Positions 1 to 7,704 of a stretch of DNA of 34,581 bases are shown here, one piece after another. Location of the stretch: positions 1-34,581 of the forward strand of contig JAEINX010000001.1 in NCBI GenBank assembly GCA_016342645.1. Reading direction: 5' to 3'. Each line of letters starts with the position of its first letter. Within the stretch, counting starts at the first letter, position 1. The DNA comes from Bacteroidales bacterium (GTDB taxonomy: Bacteria > Bacteroidota > Bacteroidia > Bacteroidales > JAEINX01). A program made the translations under genes and the position numbers. Below the pieces are notes generated by a model that was not told where the DNA came from, ran no database searches, and was given only the letters and a program-made list of their open reading frames with translations.

Positions 1-2
1 TT

Positions 3-92
3 GGTGGCGGATTAATAATTATGCTAACTCTGGGAGCAGCCTATGGAGCTAAGAAAGTGTATAATATTAAGAAAAAATCTTTATTGGATTAA
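3..92 (+). CDS. C-terminal fragment of a protein with a sorting-type tail
   Basis: Only the last 29 codons lie in the window; the gene starts to the left. The visible peptide begins with a glycine run (GGGLIIMLTLGAAYGAKK), followed by one hydrophobic stretch and a basic end (KKVYNIKKKSLLD, then TAA). This layout of glycine turn, single helix and basic tail resembles the short C-terminal sorting tails found on Bacteroidota surface proteins, for example the tail NCBI calls PID-CTERM. The diagnostic residues just before the glycines are outside the window, so an ordinary C-terminal membrane anchor is equally possible. A strong terminator follows about 90 bases downstream, which agrees with a gene end here. 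Confidence 0.5.
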   Translation, partial: GGGLIIMLTLGAAYGAKKVYNIKKKSLLD

Positions 93-182
93 AAGATTTT
101 AATGATTTCTGAAGCTTTTTGTATCTCAAGATCATCATAATGATTGTTTGGTCAGGATGATTGAGTATGCTCATAATGATAG

Positions 183-217
183 AAGTGAACTTTTCCCAGT
201 GATAAGTTCACTTTTTT
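183..217 (+). terminator. Intrinsic terminator after the left-edge gene
   Basis: Perfect 10-bp inverted repeat AAGTGAACTT (183-192) and AAGTTCACTT (204-213) around an 11-base loop, running into a T tract ending at 217. Confidence 0.85.
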
Positions 218-347
218 ATTCAATTAAAATAAATTTAGTAACATTGAATTTGTTTTATTTTAATTTTGAAATTTATTGAACTATTTCGATAGCAATCATA
301 TTTTTTTATGTTTGTATTTTTACTTGAAATAAGTATTTATTTGTGAA

Positions 348-365
348 ATGTTCAATAGCGAACAT
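348..365. promoter_or_regulatory. Operator-like inverted repeat ATGTTC-N6-GAACAT
   Basis: Perfect 6-bp arms with a 6-base spacer. It overlaps the second copy of the 17-bp direct repeat. It lies about 190 bases upstream of the proposed -7 box of the tolC-type gene. A regulator binding site is inference; no regulator gene is visible next to it. Confidence 0.3.
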
Positions 366-552
366 ATAATGTAACTTTATGAACACATTTAGCGTCTAAT
401 GATTTAGTAATTATATATTAGATTATCTAAATCAAATAAACTGACACCGGACGAAAATAAAAAAAGAACACATAACTCTCATTACATAAGAATTCTAACA
501 AATAAAGGTTTGTGAAAAGTTTATGCGTTTCAGTATAATTATAAATCTGGCA

Positions 553-560
553 TATTTTTG
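553..560 (+). promoter_or_regulatory. Bacteroidota -7 box for the tolC-type gene
   Basis: TATTTTTG fits TAnnTTTG and sits 37 bases before the ATG at 598. The best -33 candidate is only TTTC at 528-531, 21 bases upstream. Confidence 0.5.
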
Positions 561-597
561 GTTATAATAAAGAAATCATAATTTAAAAAAAAATAAA

Positions 598-2013
598 ATG
601 ACATTATTTATCAGGAAAAGTAATTGTTTACAACAGAAAAAATGCAAAGAAAATATTCTTATTATTTCAAGAAATTTTAAAATCTCATTTTTATTATTTT
701 TTGTGTTACTATTGTCAATAATTGGTTATTCACAAAAAAAATGGTCGCTGACTGATTGTATTAATTATGCAATAGAAAATAATATTGAGATAAAACAAAG
801 TGAAATTAATACGGCAACTAATAAAATCAATTTGCAGCAAAGCAAATTGGATTTGATCCCAAGTCTCAATGCAAGTGCTTCACATAGTTATGGTTGGGGT
901 AGATCAATTGATATGGCTACATATACATATACAAACAAAACCACTCAGCAAAACTATTTCCAAATTTCAAGTAATGTTACGGTTTTTAATGGGCTACAAA
1001 AATATAACACCATAAAGCAAAATAATTTTGACTACCTGGCGAGCCAGTTCGATTCAGATATGATGAGAGATAATATTTCTGTTCGTTTATCTTATGCATA
1101 TTTACAAATTTTATATTCACAAGAAATTTTAGATGTTGCAGTTAATCAGGTTGATATTACTAATCAACAAATTGAACGTACTCAAAAACTTGTTAATGCA
1201 GGAACTCTTGCTAAAGGAAGCTTGCTTGAAATCCAATCGCAAGGAGCTCAGGAAGAAGTTAACGTAATCATGGCTCGAAATAATTTAAATCTTGCTTATC
1301 TTGATTTACTTCAGTTATTAGATTTACCCGCTTCCGAAAAATTTGATATTGTTAAACCGGAATTAAACATTACAGAAGAACCTCAATTACTAAAACCTCA
1401 GGAAGTTTTTTCCTATGCTGTGATGAATCGGCCTCAAATTATGAGCGCTGAGTACAGAGTAAAAAGTTCTGACAGAGGATTAGCTATTGCAAAAGGATTA
1501 CGAAGCCCAAGTGTCAGGTTAAATGGAGGTTGGAATACTAATTATTCCGATCAAATAACAAACCAAACCGGATCGGCAATTTCTTTTAGTGATCAATTTA
1601 AAGATAATCAAAATAAAACCTTATCACTATCTTTAAATATCCCAATATTCAATAGCTACAATGCTTCATCAAGTATTAGCAGAGCAAAACTGAATACAAA
1701 ATATGCTGAAAACAATTTGGAGCTTGAAAAAAACACATTACGTAAAACCATCGAACAGGCATATAATGATGCGACATCAGCTTATAAATCATATAATGCA
1801 ACTATAAAATCAGTTAAATCTTTTCAGGAAGCTTTTAAATATACCGAACAAAAATTTAATGTAGGTATGGTTAATGCAGTTGATTATAACCTTTCAAAAT
1901 CACGTTTAGTTAAGGCTGAATCAGAATTACTTCAGGCAAAATATGATTTTGTTTTTAAAAGAAAAATTTTAGATTTTTATATGGGAATACCCTTAGAATT
2001 TTTAAAAAAGTAG
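598..2013 (+). CDS. TolC-family outer-membrane efflux channel protein
   Basis: This 471-residue protein is a TolC-family outer-membrane factor, the trimeric exit duct of a tripartite export pump. A hydrophobic signal sequence lies at about residues 27-46 (SFLLFFVLLLSIIGYSQ), followed by the typical start of the mature chain (WSLTDCINYAIENNIEIKQ). Two long helical repeats follow, with the family's conserved NRPQI segment near residue 280. The 26 residues before the signal sequence are unusually long, but no internal ATG offers a better start, so the true start is uncertain. The adaptor gene follows 234 bases later. A terminator lies in that gap, so the two genes are probably only partly co-transcribed. 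The substrate cannot be told. Confidence 0.9.
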   Translation: MTLFIRKSNCLQQKKCKENILIISRNFKISFLLFFVLLLSIIGYSQKKWSLTDCINYAIENNIEIKQSEINTATNKINLQQSKLDLIPSLNASASHSYGWGRSIDMATYTYTNKTTQQNYFQISSNVTVFNGLQKYNTIKQNNFDYLASQFDSDMMRDNISVRLSYAYLQILYSQEILDVAVNQVDITNQQIERTQKLVNAGTLAKGSLLEIQSQGAQEEVNVIMARNNLNLAYLDLLQLLDLPASEKFDIVKPELNITEEPQLLKPQEVFSYAVMNRPQIMSAEYRVKSSDRGLAIAKGLRSPSVRLNGGWNTNYSDQITNQTGSAISFSDQFKDNQNKTLSLSLNIPIFNSYNASSSISRAKLNTKYAENNLELEKNTLRKTIEQAYNDATSAYKSYNATIKSVKSFQEAFKYTEQKFNVGMVNAVDYNLSKSRLVKAESELLQAKYDFVFKRKILDFYMGIPLEFLKK

Positions 2014-2070
2014 TTTTGTATAAAGGAAGTTTGTACCGAATCTTATAATAATTAAATAAAAGTTTTTAAG

Positions 2071-2101
2071 ACCCTCTAATTTATGAGGGTTTTATTTTTT
2101 T
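2071..2101 (+). terminator. Intrinsic terminator between channel and adaptor genes
   Basis: Stem ACCCTC (2071-2076) and GAGGGT (2085-2090) with an 8-base loop, then TTTATTTTTTT. Confidence 0.8.
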
Positions 2102-2193
2102 AAGAAGAATTTTGTTAATTTTACCTTTTGAAAAAACCCAAAATTTATAATGAATAGATAATCTAAAAAACTTTTATGAAATGTTCTGATTCT

Positions 2194-2201
2194 TAAGTTT
2201 G
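2194..2201 (+). promoter_or_regulatory. Bacteroidota -7 box for the adaptor gene
   Basis: TAAGTTTG matches TAnnTTTG, 46 bases before the ATG at 2248. No clear -33 TTTG is seen. Confidence 0.45.
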
Positions 2202-2247
2202 TTAATTTAAAAAAGAAGTAAAAATCATCAAATAAAAAATTATTCTA

Positions 2248-3618
2248 ATGAAAAAGAAATCTAAAAAGAAAAAATGGTTTATTGGGGGTGGAATATTTAT
2301 TATTGTAATTATTTTACTCATAGTAATGAGTAAGAATAATGGTTCTGAATCAATAAAAGTTACAACAGAATTTGCAAAGAAAAGAACTATTATTGAAACA
2401 GTTTCAGCTAATGGTAAAATTCAACCTGAAACAGATATAAAAATAAGTCCATATATTTCAGGTGAAGTTATACAATTAAATGTAAAAGAAGGTGATAAAG
2501 TTGCTAAGGGACAATTGCTTGCTAAAATTGATCCTGAAATATATAAAACGACTTATGAGAGAATGAATGCACAGGTGAATTCTCAAAAAGCAAACCTTGC
2601 TAATTCGCGAGCAAGATTAGCTCAGGTTGAAGCACAGTATAAAAAATCACAACTTGACTTTCAAAGAAACAAGAAACTCTGGAATGAGAAAGTGATTTCA
2701 GATGCAGAATTTGAAGCTGTTACTTCATCTTTTGAGGTTGCAAAGGCAGAAGTAAAAGCTGCAAAACAAAGTGTTATTGCTGCAGAACACCAGGTAAGTA
2801 GTTCGGAAGCCTCACTCAATGAAGCTTATGAAAATCTCACAAAAACTTCTGTAATCGCTCCAAATGACGGAACTGTATCGAAACTTAATATTGAAGAAGG
2901 TGAAAGAGTTACCGGTGCATCACAGTTTTCAAGTGGTACGGAAATTATGAGAGTTGCCGATTTATCTAAAATGGAAGTTAATGTTGAAGTTAACGAAAAT
3001 GACATTGTAAGGGTTAATCTGGGTGACACCTCAATTATTGAAGTTGATGCTTATTTGAACAAAGATTTTACGGGCGTAGTTACCGAAATTGCTACCTCAG
3101 CTGATATTATTGGCACAAGTGTTGATCAAGTTACAAATTTTGATGTAAAAATAAGAATTCTAAGCGACTCATATAAAGATATGATTCCTAGTGAAAATCC
3201 TGATTTTTCACCTTTCAGGCCTGGAATGTCTGCAACCGTAGAAATTCAAACAGAAACTGCTCATAGTATTTTAACAGTACCTATTCAGGCTGTTACAACC
3301 CGATCTGACACATCTTCTAACAATGAAAGCAAAGATACTAAATTAGATGAAGATACTGATAATAATGATTCTGAAAATGAGGTTACTCCCAAAGATGAAG
3401 AAATTATTGAATATGTTTTTATTTATGTAGATGGGGTAGCAAAGATAAAAAAAGTTGAAACCGGAATTCAAAACAGCACTTATATTGAAATTTCTGAAGG
3501 GCTGACTGAATACGAAGAAGTTATTACCGGACCATATAGAGCTGTTTCAAAAAGATTAAAGAATGATGATGCGGTGAAAAAAGTTAAGCGGAAATATTTA
3601 TTTACAAAGGATGATTAA
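2248..3618 (+). CDS. HlyD/MacA-type periplasmic adaptor subunit
   Basis: A 456-residue membrane-fusion protein that would bridge an inner-membrane transporter and the TolC-type channel encoded upstream. It has a lysine-rich start and one membrane helix (about residues 12-27). The biotinyl-lipoyl-like half-motif follows (GEVIQLNVKEGDKVAKGQLL), then a long coiled-coil hairpin (about 100-195) and the second half-motif (APNDGTVSKLNIEEGERV). Beta-barrel and membrane-proximal domains come last. An acidic, Asp/Asn/Glu-rich insert at about 351-386 interrupts the C-terminal region and is not typical of the family. No MacB-type ABC permease or RND pump is adjacent: the next gene is tsaB. The inner-membrane partner is therefore encoded elsewhere. 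Confidence 0.9.
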   Translation: MKKKSKKKKWFIGGGIFIIVIILLIVMSKNNGSESIKVTTEFAKKRTIIETVSANGKIQPETDIKISPYISGEVIQLNVKEGDKVAKGQLLAKIDPEIYKTTYERMNAQVNSQKANLANSRARLAQVEAQYKKSQLDFQRNKKLWNEKVISDAEFEAVTSSFEVAKAEVKAAKQSVIAAEHQVSSSEASLNEAYENLTKTSVIAPNDGTVSKLNIEEGERVTGASQFSSGTEIMRVADLSKMEVNVEVNENDIVRVNLGDTSIIEVDAYLNKDFTGVVTEIATSADIIGTSVDQVTNFDVKIRILSDSYKDMIPSENPDFSPFRPGMSATVEIQTETAHSILTVPIQAVTTRSDTSSNNESKDTKLDEDTDNNDSENEVTPKDEEIIEYVFIYVDGVAKIKKVETGIQNSTYIEISEGLTEYEEVITGPYRAVSKRLKNDDAVKKVKRKYLFTKDD

Positions 3619-3686
3619 TTCGTTAGGTATAAGAAATAGCAAAACATTCATAATTTCAAATACTCATTGCTTGTAGCAAATATTAA

Positions 3687-4403
3687 ATGGCGTTAATTCT
3701 TAACATCGAATCCGCAACTCCGGTTTGTTCGCTTGCATTGTGTTCGGGTGAAAAAATTATTTCAAAAAAAGAAAGTCACGAGCATAATTCACATTCCTCG
3801 TTGTTAACGGTTTTTATAGAAGAAATATTTAGTGAAGTTGATTTTGAATTGAATTCATTGGATGCAATAGCCGTTAGCAAAGGGCCTGGGTCTTATACCG
3901 GTTTAAGAATTGGTGTTTCCACCTCAAAAGGATTGTGTTACGCACTTGATAAGCCTCTGATTTCAATTAGCACTCTCAAAGCTATGGCAAGTGGTTTGAC
4001 CAACTTTTTAAAGCTTTCAAAATCCTCATTACTTAAGGAAAATACTTTATTATGTCCAATGATTGATGCAAGGCGCATGGAAGTATATTCTGCAATTTTC
4101 GACATTAATATTAATGAAATAAAAAAAGTTAGGGCCGATATTATTGATGAAAATTCTTATCAAAACTTCCTTGTTGATAAGCAAATAATTTTCTTCGGAG
4201 ATGGATCTGCAAAATGTAAAAAAGTTTTATCAAATAATGAGAATGTAAAATTTATTGACAATTTTTATCCTTCAGCGGAGTTTATGGCTGAGATTTCTGA
4301 AGAAAAATTCAAAAGTAATAAATTTGAGGACGTTGCTTATTTTGAGCCTTTTTATTTAAAAGATTTTATTGCCGGAAAACCTAAGGTGAAGGGTTTGTAT
4401 TAA
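3687..4403 (+). CDS. tsaB: tRNA threonylcarbamoyladenosine biosynthesis protein TsaB
   Basis: TsaB (YeaZ) is the non-catalytic ASKHA-fold partner of TsaD in the complex that puts threonylcarbamoyl on A37 of ANN-decoding tRNAs, in the cytoplasm. The 238-residue length is normal. The N-terminal beta strand with the nucleotide-fold signature (LNIESATPVCSLAL) and the family hallmark KGPGSYTGLRIGVSTSKGL (about residues 65-83) are both clear. The ATG at 3687 starts directly at the first strand. The gene lies 68 bases after the adaptor gene on the same strand and converges with the outer-membrane protein gene at 4436, with only 32 bases between them. Confidence 0.93.
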   Translation: MALILNIESATPVCSLALCSGEKIISKKESHEHNSHSSLLTVFIEEIFSEVDFELNSLDAIAVSKGPGSYTGLRIGVSTSKGLCYALDKPLISISTLKAMASGLTNFLKLSKSSLLKENTLLCPMIDARRMEVYSAIFDININEIKKVRADIIDENSYQNFLVDKQIIFFGDGSAKCKKVLSNNENVKFIDNFYPSAEFMAEISEEKFKSNKFEDVAYFEPFYLKDFIAGKPKVKGLY

Positions 4404-4435
4404 TTTCTCTACTTATTTAGGAAGCAACAAAACTA

Positions 4436-5872
4436 TTAGAACTTATAAGTAATGCCCGTAAAAAATCCTAAATAATAGGGATATGTTTTAAAATCACCCC
4501 CAGAGTTAATTGGGCTAAGGGAATATTTTAATGTAGGATCAAAATTAAAGCTTATTTTTTTTGAAATGGAATAATTTAATCCTAAACCAATTATGCTATT
4601 ATAAATAACTGTATTAAGGTTTTCGGTTTTCCCAAGTTTTATGTCATTATTATCATTTTTAAAATAGGCATTGTTTCCAACTAAAAATCCGGGGCTAATT
4701 CCCCCAAAAATTTGAAAACCAAATTTTTTATTAAAAACAATATATTTAAGAATTAGAGGCACTTCGATATATTCAAATTTTTGTTTTATTTCCGAATTTG
4801 TAAAGTTTGCAATATTGACATTTAATAATGTTGTACTGTCTTTTATGGCTGGCTTATATATTAAATCTTTACATATTGTTTCAGAAGTGATTTGAATATT
4901 ACCGTTTGATGTGCGAAATTCCCATGGTTCATTATTGTTACTAAAAGCGTAAACATCACTGTTTACTTGACCATACTGTGAATAATAAATGCCTGATTGT
5001 AACTCCCAGTTTTTATTTACTTTATAATTTACATCCAATCCTCCGGAAAATGAAGCTATTTGAGATTCAGCATTATCATAGTATTCCGAACTCATATTTG
5101 TCCCGATCGAATAATCATCACTGGATGTATTTTTCTTTAGTTCACGATATGCAAATAAGGGAGAAAATTGTCCACCAATTGACCATTTATTCGAGTTTGA
5201 TTTTTGCAAGACATCATCATCCCAGACCTTGATTTTTGATTTTTGTTTTTTGATTTTATCACGCACAGTAATACCTTCATCCGAATTTGAAGAGATATTA
5301 ATATTTAAAAAGTCAAAAGGAAAAAATACAGCTTGTCTGTTTCTGATTAAAGCAATCTTGTTTGTCGGAATGTATAAATAATCAATAATTGACTTCGCCT
5401 TTTTATTGGATAAAATATTAGGTTCAATTCTTTTTCTTTCAATCGAATTTGATTTGTTTTCAACAAACAATGGAGTAATTTCTGAGTAAATTTCTGAGCT
5501 TATTTCTTTTTCAGTATTTTCAATTATTTCCTTTGAAGTTTCAAAATCTTCAATTCCTGAGGCAATAGTTTGAGTTATATCTTTTTTGCTGTTTTTTTCT
5601 AACAATGGTTTGCTGACTTCTTTTGTTTCATTTTGAGCAGTGAATTCCGAGTCTCTTGAATCCATTGAAGCAAAATAGTAGCCTGAAAAAAAAGCAATTA
5701 AAATGATTGCTGCAGATGCTGCTGCCCAAAACAAATAATTCTTTCGAGGAAATGGTTTTCCTGAAAGCTCATTATCTAACTTTGACCATGCATCAGATGG
5801 AGCTTTTTCTTTATACCCAGAAAGGTAGTCGGAAAACAATTTGTCGATATTTTTTTTGTCCTTCAGCATCAT
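4436..5872 (-). CDS. Sigma-factor partner: one membrane helix plus C-terminal outer-membrane beta-barrel
   Basis: This 478-residue protein has a short soluble N-terminus with charged helices (residues 1-46), one clear membrane helix (47-69, YLFWAAASAAIILIAFFSGY), and a long Ser/Glu/Lys-rich linker. A C-terminal region from about 228 reads as a PorT-like eight-stranded beta-barrel, with alternating aromatic/polar strands and a terminal aromatic (GITYKF). The start overlaps the stop of the ECF sigma gene by four bases (ATGA), so the two are translationally coupled. By position it should be the anti-sigma or signal-transmitting partner. Its topology is puzzling: an inner-membrane helix and an outer-membrane barrel in one chain. 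No zinc-finger anti-sigma motif is visible. Confidence 0.75.
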   Translation of the reverse strand: MMLKDKKNIDKLFSDYLSGYKEKAPSDAWSKLDNELSGKPFPRKNYLFWAAASAAIILIAFFSGYYFASMDSRDSEFTAQNETKEVSKPLLEKNSKKDITQTIASGIEDFETSKEIIENTEKEISSEIYSEITPLFVENKSNSIERKRIEPNILSNKKAKSIIDYLYIPTNKIALIRNRQAVFFPFDFLNINISSNSDEGITVRDKIKKQKSKIKVWDDDVLQKSNSNKWSIGGQFSPLFAYRELKKNTSSDDYSIGTNMSSEYYDNAESQIASFSGGLDVNYKVNKNWELQSGIYYSQYGQVNSDVYAFSNNNEPWEFRTSNGNIQITSETICKDLIYKPAIKDSTTLLNVNIANFTNSEIKQKFEYIEVPLILKYIVFNKKFGFQIFGGISPGFLVGNNAYFKNDNNDIKLGKTENLNTVIYNSIIGLGLNYSISKKISFNFDPTLKYSLSPINSGGDFKTYPYYLGFFTGITYKF

Positions 5873-6423
5873 GCTTTTTTAATCTCCATATAAAAATATT
5901 TTCTTACTTTATTTTGCAAAATTGCCCTTGCCCTGGAAAGATTTGATTTTGAAGTACCTTCTGAAATATTCAACTTTTTACTAATTTCTTTATGTGAATA
6001 TCCTTCAATAGCATACATGTTAAAAACCATACGATATTTTGGCGATAAATCTTGTATCAATTTTATCAAATCTTTCGACGAAAGATGATTAATTACGTTT
6101 TCTCTATCAATATCTTCAATATTTTCTGATAAATCTGTTACAGGTGTTAAATAATATTGTTTTCGATATCGCTCGAGAGCAGTGTTTATAATTATCTTTT
6201 TCATCCAGGAAAACAAAGAACTCTTATGTTTAAAAGTTGAAATATTATTATAAACCTTCATAAAACCTTCATGTAAAACATCTTCAGCTTCATCACGGTT
6301 TTTTGAATAATATAAACAAATCCCAAACAAATCATCAGAAAACAAATCATATAATTTTTTTTGTGCCTTTCGTTTACCGGAAATGCACCCCTTAATGATT
6401 TCTACGATCTGAATATTATCCAC
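5869..6423 (-). CDS. ECF RNA polymerase sigma factor (sigma-70 family)
   Basis: A 184-residue extracytoplasmic-function sigma factor. Region 2 covers about residues 15-92, with the core-binding/-10 recognition segment (DEAEDVLHEGFMKVYNNI and SLFSWMKKIIINTALERYRK). Region 4 covers about 116-172, with the helix-turn-helix YSHKEISKKLNISEGTSKS. Region 1 and the large non-conserved insert of housekeeping sigma factors are absent, as expected for the group. The downstream overlapping gene encodes its likely membrane partner. Such pairs in Bacteroidota respond to envelope signals; the regulon cannot be predicted from this sequence. Confidence 0.92.
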   Translation of the reverse strand: MDNIQIVEIIKGCISGKRKAQKKLYDLFSDDLFGICLYYSKNRDEAEDVLHEGFMKVYNNISTFKHKSSLFSWMKKIIINTALERYRKQYYLTPVTDLSENIEDIDRENVINHLSSKDLIKLIQDLSPKYRMVFNMYAIEGYSHKEISKKLNISEGTSKSNLSRARAILQNKVRKYFYMEIKKA

Positions 6424-6445
6424 TTTTTCTCTAACTTCTACATAC

Positions 6446-6453
6446 CAAAACTA
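6446..6453 (-). promoter_or_regulatory. -7 box for the sigma-factor operon
   Basis: On the minus strand the bases read TAGTTTTG (TAnnTTTG), 22 bases before the start codon at 6423. A TTG at 6481-6479 is 25 bases upstream, slightly too far for a good -33. Confidence 0.4.
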
Positions 6454-6514
6454 CTAATTAATATTTTTATTTTCTTTTCAATACTTAATTAATTAGATGA
6501 TGAAAGTATCAAAT

Positions 6515-6577
6515 AGGTTGCTTTTTTGAAGTTCAATTGAATGTTTTGATTTTCTTTTTAAAAACGCAACCTTTTTT
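6515..6577. terminator. Long hairpin, probable terminator of the acyl-CoA operon
   Basis: Arms AGGTTGC (6515-6521) and GCAACCT (6566-6572) extend inward through TTTTT/AAAAA with one bulged base. A T run follows on the plus strand and a weaker T-rich stretch on the minus strand. Only the minus-strand operon ending at 6958 is transcribed toward it. Confidence 0.45.
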
Positions 6578-6957
6578 CAATTCTACTCATCTAAGTAAGA
6601 AATCGGGTAATTGATAATTCAAAATGAAACAAATGATAGGATTAATATGTAAATTTAAAAATGTAATTCTTCTTAGGAAATACTCAAAAATACTTTATAT
6701 AATACTTTTATTATTGTTTTTCATTTTGCTATTCGCTGTAGAGAACTTAATGAAAATAACACTTGTTCCATAAATTTATGGTAAGCTATGTGATCTGTTT
6801 TGTAAAGAAAATATTGAGCCACAGATTCACAGATAGAGTTGAAAAATTCAAATTATATAATGCATCTACATATTAATTGAGATCATTTTAATTTTTCCTT
6901 CCACCAACTTTACTCAAAACCGGAAATAAAAATTCTAAATTTAAAAAATCTAAAATC

Positions 6958-7704
6958 CTATTCTTCAATATAGAATTTCCATGCACAATACCATTCTTCG
7001 GGATGTGAGTCGGGTGGGCAAGCGATACATTTGGTTTTAATTCGCTTGTCAATTGCTTCCGCAAAACTCGAATATTCAACTAAACCACCTGATTTACATG
7101 GATAATCATCAAGGCCTTTTCGTTTTCGCGAGCTTTGAACACGGCAATCGTTCATTTGAAAAATAAAACTATTTGGTGTTTCATCACTAATCGATTGTTT
7201 GTTCACTGTTGCATAAAGTCGAAAATTTAAAGCTTTTTTTAATCCTTCAAGTCCTGAATTTTCTGGAAGATCCAAAAATCGTTTTATCGACCAGGCCTCA
7301 AAAGGTGAAAAATATCCCCAGCTCGTATCGTTGCAACGTTTTGCATCGAACATTCCTTTTGTAAATTCAACTGCCTGAAACCAAACTCCATCATTAGCAA
7401 GCCAATTAACTGCCGATGCTTCTTTTAGTTTTTCAAGATTTTCTTTCGGTAAGTCAAGCAAAGGTTTTGGAATATCATCATCCATTTCGAAACCGAGAGT
7501 TTTAGAAAGCCGCTTCATTTGAATTGCCATGCTTCTTGAATATGCCTCGTCCAGAATATCAAAAGCTTTTTCGCGGCCAAATTGATGTTGCACCTCAGAA
7601 AACCAAATTGCGTGATGCATCATTGTTCGGTGAAAAAAATCCATAATAAGCCGAACTGTTTCTTTTTGAGTTAAATCTTTTTGTGAATTTATTTTATCAT
7701 TCAT
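6958..7704 (-). CDS. Cys-rich cytosolic protein, DUF6125-like, coupled to the HMG-CoA lyase-like gene
   Basis: Function unknown. With the ATG at 7704 the protein has 248 residues. This start is preferred because it overlaps the upstream stop by eight bases (ATGAATGA), while an upstream start at 7737 would overlap by 41. The N-terminal part is helical (ETVRLIMDFFHRTMMHHAIW). The C-terminal part holds five cysteines, at 187, 203, 226, 229 and 240, in the pattern DCRVQ, YPCKSGG, CIACPPD, WYCAW, with conserved-looking Trp, Gly and Pro around them. It recalls the DUF6125 / 2-aminothiazoline-4-carboxylate hydrolase-like group and V4R-type cysteine modules. Metal or Fe-S binding is inference. As last gene of the operon it is probably made together with the acyl-CoA enzymes. 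Confidence 0.7.
   Translation of the reverse strand: MNDKINSQKDLTQKETVRLIMDFFHRTMMHHAIWFSEVQHQFGREKAFDILDEAYSRSMAIQMKRLSKTLGFEMDDDIPKPLLDLPKENLEKLKEASAVNWLANDGVWFQAVEFTKGMFDAKRCNDTSWGYFSPFEAWSIKRFLDLPENSGLEGLKKALNFRLYATVNKQSISDETPNSFIFQMNDCRVQSSRKRKGLDDYPCKSGGLVEYSSFAEAIDKRIKTKCIACPPDSHPEEWYCAWKFYIEE

Larger units (their letters stand above)
93..597. other. 505-base gene-free region before the tolC-type gene
   Basis: No convincing gene is seen. The stretch holds the terminator at 183-217, a 12-bp AT-only inverted repeat (222-233 with 254-265), a 17-bp imperfect direct repeat (285-301 and 351-367, 14 of 17 identical), an inverted repeat at 348-365, and the candidate promoter at 553-560. Confidence 0.6.
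6424..6957. other. 534-base gene-free region between the sigma operon and the acyl-CoA operon
   Basis: It contains the sigma operon promoter (6446-6453) and a hairpin at 6515-6577. A 49-codon open frame with one hydrophobic stretch (6624-6773, plus strand) has no support as a gene. A perfect 14-bp palindrome CCATAAATTTATGG lies at 6768-6781. The fragment GCCACAGATTCACAGAT (6818-6834) resembles a degenerate repeat scattered in many Bacteroidota intergenic regions. Confidence 0.55.

Noticed and set aside
6624..6773. 49-codon plus-strand open frame with one hydrophobic stretch
   Set aside because: No promoter, no ribosome site, no recognisable family; a chance frame in AT-rich DNA is as likely.
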